64,000 nt of DNA from Shewanella sp. NFH-SH190041 (GCF_024363255.1 NZ_AP026070.1:1984001-2048000); one strand, 5' to 3'. Positions 26,780 to 36,195 are shown, numbered from the stretch's first letter. Notes: a model not told the origin generated them from the sequence alone. Program-made: numbers and translations.

Positions 26780-27018
26780 AATAATATAAATGGCTAAATT
26801 TTTTCCATCATTAGAGAATATATCACGCTTAAAAGTAAAGCCGACCTAGCCTTTAACGAATGTTGAATCCATATTTTTGGCTGAGTAATTGTACAAGCAT
26901 TAAGAGATCAGCAAGTTTAACGTCGATGTTTTTACTCTTAATTACGACCGAGTATTACGACTGAGTTGGCTCAAAGTAAGGCTATATAGCGGTAAAATAC
27001 AAATACTGTATACAAATA

Positions 27019-27034
27019 CTGTATACAAATACAG
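27019..27034. promoter_or_regulatory. LexA-type SOS box 1
   Basis: CTGTATACAAATACAG is a perfect CTGT-N8-ACAG, the gammaproteobacterial LexA half-site arrangement, flanked by TA on each side (taCTGT...ACAGta). It is the last of three overlapping copies of an ACAAATAC-type motif. It would repress a nearby promoter until DNA damage. No gene start is visible within 300 bp. Confidence 0.65.
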
Positions 27035-27179
27035 TATTTGTTGATTCATGGTGATTAGCAGGCCATATTGCAGCTATTTCAGGTTAAGTGTTGGGTGAAA
27101 TTTATGCTGATTGGGCGTATTTGTATAAAATTGCGGCATATTAGGCACTCTAATGAGTCTAAAAGCGAAATTAACACAA

Positions 27180-27195
27180 CTGTATAAATATACAG
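27180..27195. promoter_or_regulatory. LexA-type SOS box 2
   Basis: CTGTATAAATATACAG is a second perfect CTGT-N8-ACAG, 161 bp from the first and with an AT-only spacer typical of strong LexA sites. GCATGTTG follows at once, so a start codon lies close, but the frame there closes after 10 codons. A decayed SOS gene or a very small one is possible. Confidence 0.65.
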
Positions 27196-27826
27196 GCATG
27201 TTGTTATGCTTGAGTTTTTCTAGGTGTTGACGCTGAACTTCACCCATTGAATTTCACCCATTGAACTTTACTGCACTGAGTATTGTTTTTTAGCTCTTAC
27301 CTATTAGCTTAAAAATGATTCTGACCGAATCAGACCTTGTTGAAATCGTTTTGACTTACCGGTTTTTTGCTAAAACAAGCTTTGCCTCAATTGGGCTGAT
27401 GGGACGTTAGGTGGGACGTTAAGTTTCATTATGTGAGATTGCATTGGATGTAATTGAGAAAGAGATGATTTAAGACTCTAATCCAGCTCTTCTAATAATG
27501 GGAGCGTAATGTAAGAGGGAAGAAGTAATCAGTAAGTGGCCGGGCACGTTAACCCTATCTCTATCAATATCGGCAGAGATATCTCACTAGGTTGGATGAG
27601 TGTGCTAGTAATTTTACGAGTAACTTGTGGCTAGTGGTTCAAGCGGCTAGTACTTAGCTCCGTCAGTACTAAGTGAAAGTTAAGTCAGAGCTAAGTGAAA
27701 CTTTATCGCTTGCTGGTGGAGGACGGGATAAACCTATTTATGCCAAAGCTACTATGTCAAAGTCACTGGCGAGTCATATGGTGCTAGTAAAAGGCATGCT
27801 AGCCAGTGTTCGTTTCAATGGCGGTT

Positions 27827-28042
27827 TTAATCAATCATAAATTGATACGTGATAAACCCAAAACTGACAATCACCAGTACATTATGAATATATTCACGGG
27901 TGAAGCGGTTAACGGATGCCAATACCCGGGTTTTATAAATGAGTAGGGTAATTGAAAGGTAGGCCAATGTAACACTGCCAATGTAAGGAACAAGCATGGT
28001 TTGAAGTACATCAAAGGGGGAAAATCCGTCCATATCCAGCAT
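27827..28042 (-). CDS. Small membrane protein, hypothetical
   Basis: This 71-residue protein has two likely membrane segments (VPYIGSVTLAYLSITLLIY, about 18-36, and NVLVIVSFGFITYQFM, about 54-69), with a basic loop between them (KTRVLASVNRFTREYIH). The start at 28042 has AAGGATG upstream; an alternative ATG lies three codons in (28033). The family is not recognised. It stands alone between the LexA-box region and the steroid genes at 28.5 kb. Confidence 0.5.
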   Translation of the reverse strand: MLDMDGFSPFDVLQTMLVPYIGSVTLAYLSITLLIYKTRVLASVNRFTREYIHNVLVIVSFGFITYQFMID

Positions 28043-28250
28043 CCTTATGTGTCATTAATCGTGTCATTAACAATACTGATTATCCTTGGGACTGATTAAT
28101 GGCTTTTGGGTGATTGGTTAGCGTTACTAGAACAACAATATATTGCGGTTAAAGCTGCATTAGCCAAGCGCCATTTATTAAGCCTACGTCAGACATATCC
28201 TTGTCTTACTTATCTGTTTTATCTTATTCCGTGGTTAAAGTGAAGTGGTA

Positions 28251-28289
28251 GTGATAGACCAATGTGAGCAAATCTTATTGGTCTATCAC
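28251..28289. repeat. Perfect 13-bp inverted repeat
   Basis: GTGATAGACCAAT (28251-28263) and ATTGGTCTATCAC (28277-28289) are separated by 13 nt. There is no T-run on either side, so a simple intrinsic terminator is unlikely. It lies in the 490-bp gap between the reductase gene's 3' end (28537, minus) and the small membrane protein (28042, minus). It could be an operator, an attenuator or a folded mRNA 3' end. Confidence 0.7.
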
Positions 28290-28536
28290 TGCGGCTTTCA
28301 GATGACGCCAGATCTTGTGCTGAAGGCCTTATGTAATAGGGCTTATGTTACAGGTTGCCGATGTGATTCTGCTAAGCGGCTACTTTTACTACTCTTGTGC
28401 GATACCTAATTTGATGTCCACGCAACACTTATGGGTCTCAATGCAGCGCCCTTACTACAGATAAGCGCTTGGCTCACTCAGGATAGGTACGATGAGTGAG
28501 CCATAAATCAATTGCTTTCAATCAATAAAGCTCAGT

Positions 28537-30726
28537 TTAGTCAATCGATTGCGCAATTTGAGTGGCTGATTGAATCGCGCCTTCAATATAGCCAAGTTGT
28601 TGACAATCTCCCACGGTATGTACTGTCCAACCCTGTGTGGATAAACTGGTGGCCAGTTGGGTATCCGTTTCAGCGCCGCTGGCCAGAATTATGCTATCAG
28701 CTTGCAGTTGCTGGGGCGCATTATGGTCAGTCTTGTCTGTCATGTCGGCCGTCTGCTGGTGGTTTGAATCAATTTTATTCATGGCATAATGCACAGCATC
28801 ATTGGTTATCTCGGTAATATTGGCATTTTTGATGATATTAACATCAAGTTTTTTCAACTCATGCAATACCCGCCAGCGCCGAACAATCGCTAGCTCTGCA
28901 CCCAGATCAGGGCCTGGCTCTAATACACTGACTTTGCGGCCGCGGTGAGCAAGAAACTCTGCCAGCTCCAAACCAACCAATCCGCCACCAATAATGCAGA
29001 CATTGTCTCCCAGCGGCATCCACACGTTAGACAGTTTGCGCGTGGCTTCAATTGAGCCGGTAATGCCGGTTAATTGGCCGGAGCTAAGCATGGCTCGCTG
29101 CACTAAAGAGAGCTTCTGCTTAGCGATATCTTTACCTTCGCCCGTCATAATACGCCGCAGTTCATCACCGGACCAGACATGCTTGGCATCCGCGCCAGGA
29201 ATATCAAGGCGACCCCGAAGTGCGCCGGTGGCAACAATAACCTCATCAATATTCAAGTCTTGCAATAATTCTGGCGTGGCTTCGGTATTGAGCTTAACGG
29301 TGATATTGGGGTGATCTAACCGCTGCACTTGATAATCCAGCAGTCGGCCATTTTCCGGGTAGGCCATAGCGGCAAAGAAAAGGGTGCCACCGGGGCGGGC
29401 ACTTTTTTCCAGCAAGGTAATTCTGTGGCCACGCCGTGCCAGTAATGCTGCCGCTTCCATGCCGCCAGGGCCTGCGCCGATGATGGCGATATGTTTCGGG
29501 TGTTGGCTGAGCGTCAGCTGCATTTCACTTTCATGGCCGGTGGCCGGGTTAACGGCACACTTAACCCGTTGATTGATAAATATTTGACTGACGCAGACAT
29601 AACAGTAAATACAGGGGCGGATTTGCTCCAGTGTGCCAGCCGCAATTTTATTGGGTAACTCGGCATCGGCCAGCAGTTTTCGCCCCATGGCGAGGAAACT
29701 GATTTTCCCTTCGGCAATGGCTTTGTCAGCCACGTCGAGCTCGATGCGACCAACGGCGGTTACCGGAATATCCACTGTATCACTGACTTGGGCAGCCCAA
29801 TCGAGGAATCCTGCCGGACGGTTGACCAACGGAGCCTCAGTAAAGGCTGCGCCACTGCTGGGGTTGGCATAGGCTGAGACACTGATAGCATCCATCTGAC
29901 ATTGCTCGGCTAATTGCGCTGTTTGCAAACATTCCTCTAAGCTGATGCCAGCATCAACTCGCAACTCTTTGGCATCAAGCCGTAACCAAACCGGATAATC
30001 TCGCCCCACCCGTTGGCGCACCGCCGCCATAACTTCACGCAATAGCCGGGTACGGTTGTGATAACTGCCACCATATTCATCTTTTCGGCGGTTGTAATAA
30101 GGGGATAAAAAGCCAGCGATGATATAGCTGTGGGCCGCATGCAGCTCTACGCCATCAAAGCCGGCGCGTTGTGCCCGCTCGGCTGCATCGGCAAACCAGC
30201 TGACCATCTGCTTGATATCGTCATGATCCATCACACGAATTTTGACATTGCCGCCTTTGGGGCGAATAAAGGCCCCCAGTTCCGCCCGGGTGAGGGAGGT
30301 AAACATATCGCTTTGGCTCTGGGGCGGCATGGAGGGCACCCACAACTCACGGCCTTCGGCCATATCCCGGGCGGCGGTTTTACCGGCATGCTGTAATTGA
30401 ATGGCAATCTTGGCGCCGTGTTGATGTACCCGTTCTGTGAGTTGCTTTAATCCGGGGATAAATTTATCGTCGGAAATACCCACTTGAAAGGGCTCTGCCG
30501 TGCCTGCAGGATAAGCAATGGCACCCACCCCCATGGTGAGCAGGGCGGCACCGCCTTTGGCTCTGGCTTCGTAAAATGCTTGGATGCGCTCAGTACAGGT
30601 GCCATCGGCTTCTGCAAAATTATCCCCCATCGGTGCCATGACCATGCGGTTTTTCAGCGCCATGGTGCCAATGCGACCGGGAGATAACAGGTGACGGTAT
30701 TGTGCGTTGTGTTGTGTCGGTGGCAT
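28537..30726 (-). CDS. 2,4-dienoyl-CoA reductase-like (Old Yellow Enzyme/FeS/FAD) oxidoreductase
   Basis: This 729-residue three-domain flavoenzyme starts with an FMN-binding TIM barrel (LLSPGRIGTMALKNRMVMAP at about 12, DGVELHAAHSYIIAGFLSP at about 195). A 4Fe-4S cluster site follows (C-x2-C-x2-C-x11-C in CIYCYVCVSQ, about 370), then FAD/NAD domains (IGAGPGGMEAAALLARRG, about 410). The family (FadH, BaiCD, BaiH) reduces conjugated enone or dienoyl substrates with NAD(P)H. The gene lies 63 bp downstream of the HsaD-like gene on the same strand. A role in reducing a steroid enone is likely from context but not proven; BaiCD/BaiH act on bile-acid enones in gut clostridia. Confidence 0.87.
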   Translation of the reverse strand: MPPTQHNAQYRHLLSPGRIGTMALKNRMVMAPMGDNFAEADGTCTERIQAFYEARAKGGAALLTMGVGAIAYPAGTAEPFQVGISDDKFIPGLKQLTERVHQHGAKIAIQLQHAGKTAARDMAEGRELWVPSMPPQSQSDMFTSLTRAELGAFIRPKGGNVKIRVMDHDDIKQMVSWFADAAERAQRAGFDGVELHAAHSYIIAGFLSPYYNRRKDEYGGSYHNRTRLLREVMAAVRQRVGRDYPVWLRLDAKELRVDAGISLEECLQTAQLAEQCQMDAISVSAYANPSSGAAFTEAPLVNRPAGFLDWAAQVSDTVDIPVTAVGRIELDVADKAIAEGKISFLAMGRKLLADAELPNKIAAGTLEQIRPCIYCYVCVSQIFINQRVKCAVNPATGHESEMQLTLSQHPKHIAIIGAGPGGMEAAALLARRGHRITLLEKSARPGGTLFFAAMAYPENGRLLDYQVQRLDHPNITVKLNTEATPELLQDLNIDEVIVATGALRGRLDIPGADAKHVWSGDELRRIMTGEGKDIAKQKLSLVQRAMLSSGQLTGITGSIEATRKLSNVWMPLGDNVCIIGGGLVGLELAEFLAHRGRKVSVLEPGPDLGAELAIVRRWRVLHELKKLDVNIIKNANITEITNDAVHYAMNKIDSNHQQTADMTDKTDHNAPQQLQADSIILASGAETDTQLATSLSTQGWTVHTVGDCQQLGYIEGAIQSATQIAQSID

Positions 30727-30789
30727 ATGATTTTCCTTATCGCTTCAATTGCTACGTTGCCAGAACGGTTATGTGCCTATTGCATCGAC

Positions 30790-31650
30790 TCAGGCGGTTT
30801 GACGGAGAAAATCAATACAGCTTTGGTTAAACATCTGCTGATGTTCCACCTGTACCCAATGGCCGCAACGGTTAAGCAGAATAAATCTGGCATCCGGGGC
30901 GTTATCCAGAAATTTAAATACCCCTGCTGGCGGGTTGAATAGATCATTGCTGCCCCAGAACCCCAGCATCGGCACTTTGATTTCATCAAGGCGACGGGTC
31001 ATATTGGGCACCATCATGGTTGAAAACAAATTAGCTGGCTGGGTGACGGCGACAGCCGCACGCTCCTGTAAGATGTCATCACTGAGTTGGGAAGAATCAA
31101 AGAGTTGCAGGCTCATGACTTCGCGCATTTCATGCACGCCCATTGGCCCTTGGCCGTAAACCTCTACCATGCGGCGGATCCCTTCCATGGCAAAATAGGT
31201 TTCTCGCTCTTCCACGCCGCCTGGCGCCATCAGGATTAATTTACTGACCGTTTCTGGGTGAGCCAGTGCTTGCCCAAGGGCGATGGCCCCGCCCAGCGAG
31301 TTCCCCAGCAGTACGCAAGGGCCAAGCTTCAGCGCCTGAATAAAACCATTGAGACAGGTAACGAAAAAGTCCAAGTCATAACGCACATCTTCGGGTTTAT
31401 CTGAGCGGCCAAAGCCGGGTAAATCCAATACGAGATTGCGCATGCCTGCTTGAGAAAAAGCCGGATAGTTGCCTTTAAAATTACTAAAGCCTGATGCGCC
31501 GGGGCCACTGCCATGCAGCCAGATCACTGTTTGGCTGTGATCTGCTGTTGCATTATCAGTCAGTGGACCTTCATCTAGGTAGTGCAGGGTAATGCCGTTG
31601 TCGAGGGTAACAAAGTATTGGCAGGGCAGGGGAAGATCCGTCTGGTTCAT
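30790..31650 (-). CDS. hsaD: Meta-cleavage product hydrolase, HsaD/TesD-like
   Basis: This 286-residue alpha/beta hydrolase has the oxyanion HGSGPGASGFSNF (about 45), the nucleophile elbow LLGNSLGGAIALG (Ser about 115), the acid in SNDLFNPP (about 235) and the catalytic His in NRCGHWVQVEHQ (about 263). The PGASG motif after the HG is typical of C-C bond meta-cleavage hydrolases. HsaD/TesD splits the ring-opened seco-steroid into a dienoate and the HIP-type indane propionate. The dioxygenase that makes its substrate is encoded at 47384, 16 kb away. GGAGCGCGTC precedes the ATG. It is the first gene of a two-gene minus-strand operon with the reductase. Confidence 0.87.
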   Translation of the reverse strand: MNQTDLPLPCQYFVTLDNGITLHYLDEGPLTDNATADHSQTVIWLHGSGPGASGFSNFKGNYPAFSQAGMRNLVLDLPGFGRSDKPEDVRYDLDFFVTCLNGFIQALKLGPCVLLGNSLGGAIALGQALAHPETVSKLILMAPGGVEERETYFAMEGIRRMVEVYGQGPMGVHEMREVMSLQLFDSSQLSDDILQERAAVAVTQPANLFSTMMVPNMTRRLDEIKVPMLGFWGSNDLFNPPAGVFKFLDNAPDARFILLNRCGHWVQVEHQQMFNQSCIDFLRQTA

Positions 31651-31833
31651 GACGCGCTCCTTGATCCATGGCGTTAATAACAGAATAAAGCGCTAAAACA
31701 GCAGCTTGTATATAGCGTTATCCTGAAAATCCCCGCGCGTTAAGGCATCGTCCATTCAGACCAGCAGAAAGGTCCCCCATCTTGGCGTTATCGTTGTAAT
31801 CAATATGGAAAGTGTGCAGACATAAAAGTAAAA

Positions 31834-31855
31834 AGCAGCTGAGATACCAGCTGCT
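31834..31855 (-). terminator. Intrinsic terminator of nagP
   Basis: Read on the minus strand, the stem AGCAGCTG / CAGCTGCT (8 bp, 6-nt loop) is followed by TTTTTTACTTTTA. It lies 35 bp past the nagP stop codon. Confidence 0.85.
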
Positions 31856-31890
31856 TCAATGGTTACGGATTTAATATGGCCTTGATTTGT

Positions 31891-33213
31891 TTATTTCCAT
31901 TTACGCATTTTATGGCCTTTCAAGGCGTAGAAGAGAATGAACAAATAACATGGTAATGCTACCCAATATCCTAGCCCTGTATTGCCAGTTGCTTCCGCTA
32001 CTTTGCCGAATACCAGAGGAAGAATTGCACCACCCGAGATCCCCATAATTAGCAGTGCTGAACCTTGGGCTGTAAAGTTACCTAAGCCACGTAGAGCCAA
32101 TGGCCATACTGAAGGCCATACTAATGCGTGTGCCAGTCCCATCATGGCAACAAAGGTTACTGTATCTGGAATAGTTGGAATATTAGTCCAGCCCCAAAGA
32201 ATATCAGCGATCATTGTGCTGTCTGCACTGCTAAAGATAATACCAAGAATACAACATGCACCGGCAATGCTTGAGCCAAGCAGGGCTTTTTCTTGGCTTA
32301 AATATTTAGGAATGCAAGTGACGCCAATGATATAACCCAGCACCATAAACACCATGGTATAGGAGGTTAATGAAGCAAAATTTTGCACCCCTAAACTCTG
32401 GCCATATAAACCAATTGTGTCTCCAGCAATTACTTCTACGCCGACATAGCAGAACAGAGCTATAGAACCTAATACCACTTGAGGGAATTGGCTAATACTG
32501 CCTTTCTCTTGATTTTCTTCATCGGATTCAAACTCCAGTTCCGGCAGAGAGGAGAATTTCACCAGCGCTACCAAAAATAGCAGAGCAACTGCCATGTAAA
32601 TATATGGCATTATCAAACGTGAAGAGAGCGCTTCAATTTGCACATTGCGCTCTGCAGCAGACAATGCGGCTAGGTGCTCACTGCTGAAGTTGTCCAAACC
32701 AGACAGTACCAGCGCGGTGAATAGAATAGGTACAATCACGCCAGCACCTTTGTTAATCAGCCCCATAATACTGATGCGCATCGCAGCACTTTCAGCTGGG
32801 CCAATATGGACAACATAAGGGTTGGATGCCGTTTGCAAAATTGTCAGACCTGTACCGAGTACAAACAGGGCGACTAGGAAGAAGACAAAATTAGCCGTTT
32901 GTGCGGCTGGAATAAATAGCAGCGAGCCAACAACCATAATCAGCAAGCCCAGTGCCATACCATTTTTATAGCCAGTCCGCTTTAAAATGTAAGACATAGG
33001 CAAGGCCATTACGGTATAGGCAATATAAAAAGCAAATGTAACAAATAAAGCTTGAAACTCATTTAATTGACAAATAATTTTTAAAAATGGGATCAGTGAT
33101 CCATTTAGCCAAGTAACAAAACCAAAGATAAAAAATAATACGCCTATGATAGTCATTGGCAGCAAGCTGCTTTTTGGCTTTGACCCTACGTTATTCGCAA
33201 CAGTTGTCGTCAT
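31891..33213 (-). CDS. nagP: N-acetylglucosamine transporter (FucP-type MFS)
   Basis: This 440-residue inner-membrane permease of the major facilitator superfamily has about 12 membrane segments. LFFIFGFVTWLNGSLIPFLK (about 26), TGLTILQTASNPYVVHIGP (about 120) and EVIAGDTIGLYGQSLGV (about 255) are typical of FucP/GlcP/NagP sugar:H+ symporters. NagP replaces the GlcNAc PTS in Shewanella and relatives, so GlcNAc enters unphosphorylated. It is divergent from nagK, with which it shares the 980-bp control region. It is single-gene and ends in a clear terminator. Identity is supported by the adjacent kinase, deaminase and deacetylase genes. Confidence 0.9.
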   Translation of the reverse strand: MTTTVANNVGSKPKSSLLPMTIIGVLFFIFGFVTWLNGSLIPFLKIICQLNEFQALFVTFAFYIAYTVMALPMSYILKRTGYKNGMALGLLIMVVGSLLFIPAAQTANFVFFLVALFVLGTGLTILQTASNPYVVHIGPAESAAMRISIMGLINKGAGVIVPILFTALVLSGLDNFSSEHLAALSAAERNVQIEALSSRLIMPYIYMAVALLFLVALVKFSSLPELEFESDEENQEKGSISQFPQVVLGSIALFCYVGVEVIAGDTIGLYGQSLGVQNFASLTSYTMVFMVLGYIIGVTCIPKYLSQEKALLGSSIAGACCILGIIFSSADSTMIADILWGWTNIPTIPDTVTFVAMMGLAHALVWPSVWPLALRGLGNFTAQGSALLIMGISGGAILPLVFGKVAEATGNTGLGYWVALPCYLFILFYALKGHKMRKWK

Positions 33214-34194
33214 AGCTTAATCTCTATAGTTTATAGAACCCGATGGTTAATGAGTTAATTAACTTAATCTTGGGCGGTATTGACCTAAGCTGGTAATCTA
33301 GGTTTTTGTGTCGGCCAGTATTTTTTCATACATAAATACTGGTATTCTTTAGTCATAAAAATATTGGCTGCACGAAAATCGACACTGCGGAAATGCTAAG
33401 GGATAAAATTAAAAAAAACAACGAGGCGAAATTATCAAAATCAAGAGTAAAATTGGACTTAATCACAAATAAATATAAAACACAGTTAATCCTTAGATAC
33501 AAATTGAAAAGTGTTTTAACTATACTCGATATTTCGTTCTTATAGCGTTATAGATTTTTATTATACTCAGCGCTACAGCAACTTGTACTGAGACAAGTTG
33601 TTGATTTATATGATTATTTTGTGGTGCAGATTTTTTGCCATTTATTGTGTGTAGAGAGTAATTTAGGTTGGATAGCAGTTATAACTCTTGGGATACTCGC
33701 AGTGATTAGTGGTGATAAGGTAGTTGATAATAATATCTACTGATATGTTATCTGTATAAAAGTTAAGATGAATAATTTTATATCAGCATAAGAGATTAGA
33801 AATAATGAAAAACTAAACCAACATCACACTTTATATTTCCTCATACATACAAAAATATAGAGTTACCAAAAGCTTGTACCAACTAATAATCATTGGCTAA
33901 TAAACTCGCTTTTAAGGTTGAGTTAATTTTTTATTTAAGCGTAGGTTGTCCTTGCCTATGCCACATATGTTAAATGTATGGGGTAAACATAAAATAAACT
34001 AATACTGCTTGCTCTTAGTGATGATGATCGAGAAAATTATATATTTAGGAACTGCTTCTCTATTTAATTAAATTAGGGATTTATTTTAATGACAAGCTTA
34101 GGTTTTCTACATTAGCATCAAGCCAACAAATTTATAGCCAGATGTTCTATTACTCTGGATATCCCGCAGTAACAAAACGTAAGAGGGTTGCTTA
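33214..34194. promoter_or_regulatory. Divergent control region of the nag genes
   Basis: This 980-bp, strongly AT-rich, gene-free region lies between nagP (minus) and nagK (plus). Apart from the inverted repeat at 33315 I see no clear operator pair. No nagR regulator gene is in the window. The length is greater than two promoters need, so a lost gene or an sRNA is possible, but none is legible. Confidence 0.6.
33315..33342. promoter_or_regulatory. Inverted repeat upstream of nagP, possible operator
   Basis: CCAGTATTT (33315-33323) and AAATACTGG (33334-33342) are separated by 10 nt, 102 bp upstream of the nagP start. The position suits a regulator site. I cannot match it to a known NagR or NagC motif with confidence. 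Confidence 0.4.
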
Positions 34195-35142
34195 ATGTGG
34201 AATGACCATAATATTCATGCACAGAATAATGCACCGCTTTATGTCGGTATTGATGGTGGTGGAACCAAATGTCGAGCCAGTATTTATACCCACAGGTTGG
34301 AAGTGCTGGGTACAGGTGTAGCTGGCCGGGCTAATCCGCTCCATGGGCTGGAGCAAACTTTTCATTCAATTATAGAGTCTGCTGGCTTGGCTTTAGCTGA
34401 TGCTGGGTTACCTCAACGTCTGATGTCAGATTTGATTGCCGGGATGGGGCTGGCTGGTGTCAATGTCCCGCATTTATATAACAAGATGATGCGATGGCAG
34501 CATCCTTTTAAAAAGATTTATTTGACTACTGACTTGCATGCGGCTTGTCTTGGGGCGCATCAATCTAGCGATGGTGCCTTAATCATCACCGGGACTGGGT
34601 CCTGCGGTTTTGCTCAGGTTGGTGATAAGACTCTGTGTTTGGGGGGGCATGGTTTTGCGCTGGGAGATAAAGGAAGTGGTGCCTGGATTGGGTTAAAAGC
34701 AGCAGAACATGTATTGCTATATCTGGATGGTTTTGCCTGTAAAACTAGCCTTACGCCAGCAATTTTATCCCACTGTAATGCCAATGATGCCGTTGGCATT
34801 GTAGAAGCGTTAGCAGGTAAATCCTCAAGTTACTATGCCGCTATGGCTCGCGCTGTAATTAGTTGTGCTGAGCAGGGCGATCTGGTTGCCATTGATATTA
34901 TGAAAGAGGGTGCGGCCTATATAAGCCGGTTAGCGCGGAAATTATTCAGCCTGAGTCCTGCCCGATTCTCCATGGTAGGTGGATTGTCTGAACCGCTACA
35001 AAAATGGTTGGATGCTGATGTGATAGCACAGATTTCTCCAATCTTAGCGCCTCCTGAGGCTGGTGCTGTCTATTTTGCCTTACAGCAGCAATGTCGGGAT
35101 AAGGATGATTCGACTTCAGGTCATAATCACTATGCGGCATAA
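34195..35142 (+). CDS. nagK: N-acetylglucosamine kinase (BadF/BcrA ATPase family)
   Basis: This 315-residue ASKHA-fold kinase makes GlcNAc-6-phosphate in the cytoplasm. The motifs are the phosphate-1 loop YVGIDGGGTKCRASIY (about 17), the connecting TDLHAACLGAH (about 110), the phosphate-2 loop ITGTGSCGFAQVG (about 131) and LGDKGSGAWIGLKA (about 155). This is the type-II NagK of Shewanella-like pathways, needed because NagP does not phosphorylate. AAGAGGG lies 7 bp before the ATG. It is the first gene of nagK-nagB-nagA and is separated from nagB by 54 bp. Confidence 0.92.
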   Translation: MWNDHNIHAQNNAPLYVGIDGGGTKCRASIYTHRLEVLGTGVAGRANPLHGLEQTFHSIIESAGLALADAGLPQRLMSDLIAGMGLAGVNVPHLYNKMMRWQHPFKKIYLTTDLHAACLGAHQSSDGALIITGTGSCGFAQVGDKTLCLGGHGFALGDKGSGAWIGLKAAEHVLLYLDGFACKTSLTPAILSHCNANDAVGIVEALAGKSSSYYAAMARAVISCAEQGDLVAIDIMKEGAAYISRLARKLFSLSPARFSMVGGLSEPLQKWLDADVIAQISPILAPPEAGAVYFALQQQCRDKDDSTSGHNHYAA

Positions 35143-35196
35143 CAAACGCGAAAAAATTAACTGATTAATTATTGATATTTGAATGAGAGAGAGACC

Positions 35197-36195
35197 ATGA
35201 CTGATACCATTATGGAACTGGAAGCCCGTTCAACCCCGCGTAAAGTTGCTGAGCAACTGTTGAATAATGATGTGCTTGTGGCGCAATTAGGAGAGACTCT
35301 GCGCCAGCTAGATCCGAAATTTGTGATGATGATTGGGCGTGGTAGTTCAGATCATGCGGGGGTATTTGCCAAATATTTGTTTGAAGTGGAATTGGGGGTG
35401 CCAACGTTTGCTGCCGCGCCGTCAGTGGCCAGTGTTTATGGCAGAACACTGAAATTGGATCAGTCACTGGTGATAGTCATTTCTCAGTCAGGGCGTAGCC
35501 CAGATATTCTTGCCCAAGCAGAAATGGCAAAAAAAGCAGGTGCTTATTGCATTGCCTTGGTGAATGATGAAACCGCTCCAATAAAGAATATCGTTGATTT
35601 AGTTTTACCACTGAAAGCCGGAGAAGAAAAAGCGGTAGCAGCAACTAAGAGTTATTTGGCTACCCTGTCAGCGCTATTACATATTGCCAGCGCCTGGAGT
35701 AACAGTCCTAGTTTGAAACAGGCAATTACGTCATTGCCTACAGCATTACAACAGGCCGTGGACAGTCAACCTCAATTATTGCCAGATAGTATGGCCCAAG
35801 TACGTAATCTAGTGGTGTTAGGACGAGGACTGGGTTATGCAGTATCTAAAGAGATTGCTCTGAAAATGAAAGAAGTCTGTGGCATTCATGCAGAAGCATT
35901 TTCCAGTGCAGAGTTTCTTCACGGGCCAGTAACTCTGGTGGAAAACCAGCTCAACATGATTGATGTAACTGTGCAGGATGAGTCTTTGAACAGCCATTTG
36001 GAACAGGTGGAAAATGTCAAAGCCCGTGGTGCGGATCTGGTTCATTTACATCAGACTGGCGCCAATATTCATCCTAGGGTCGCACCATTGGCACTGCTGC
36101 AACGCTTTTATATAGATGTCGCGGCTGTGGCGATTGCGCGGGGTATAGATCCTGATGCGCCCAAAGGCCTGAAAAAAGTCACCCATACCTTGTAA
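35197..36195 (+). CDS. nagB2: Glucosamine-6-phosphate deaminase, SIS-domain type (NagB-II)
   Basis: This 332-residue cytoplasmic enzyme with two SIS domains converts glucosamine-6-P to fructose-6-P and ammonia. The sugar-phosphate loops are IGRGSSDHAGVFAKY (about 50) and VISQSGRSPDILAQAEM (about 94). EICGIHAEAF-like KEVCGIHAEAFSSAEFLHGP (about 228) holds the catalytic Glu/His area. It is the SIS analogue, unrelated to hexameric E. coli NagB. The start at 35197 (MTDTIMELEA) has a GAGAGAGA ribosome binding site; the upstream TTG at 35179 is less likely. The order between kinase and deacetylase confirms the role. Confidence 0.92.
   Translation: MTDTIMELEARSTPRKVAEQLLNNDVLVAQLGETLRQLDPKFVMMIGRGSSDHAGVFAKYLFEVELGVPTFAAAPSVASVYGRTLKLDQSLVIVISQSGRSPDILAQAEMAKKAGAYCIALVNDETAPIKNIVDLVLPLKAGEEKAVAATKSYLATLSALLHIASAWSNSPSLKQAITSLPTALQQAVDSQPQLLPDSMAQVRNLVVLGRGLGYAVSKEIALKMKEVCGIHAEAFSSAEFLHGPVTLVENQLNMIDVTVQDESLNSHLEQVENVKARGADLVHLHQTGANIHPRVAPLALLQRFYIDVAAVAIARGIDPDAPKGLKKVTHTL

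Larger units (their letters stand above)
26780..27826. other. 1-kb gene-free region with two LexA-type boxes
   Basis: No ORF over 60 codons with a ribosome binding site is present on either strand. It holds the two LexA-type boxes listed separately, a triplicated (T)ACAAATACNGTA motif at 26998-27040, and the doublets TTCACCCATTGAA / TTCACCCATTGAA (27239-27266) and GGGACGTTA / GGGACGTTA (27402-27421). Small genes below 40 codons or an sRNA are possible. Confidence 0.6.

Noticed and set aside
33214..34194. A gene for a nag regulator or TonB receptor in the long nag gap
   Set aside because: All frames are closed by frequent stops and no family residues appear.
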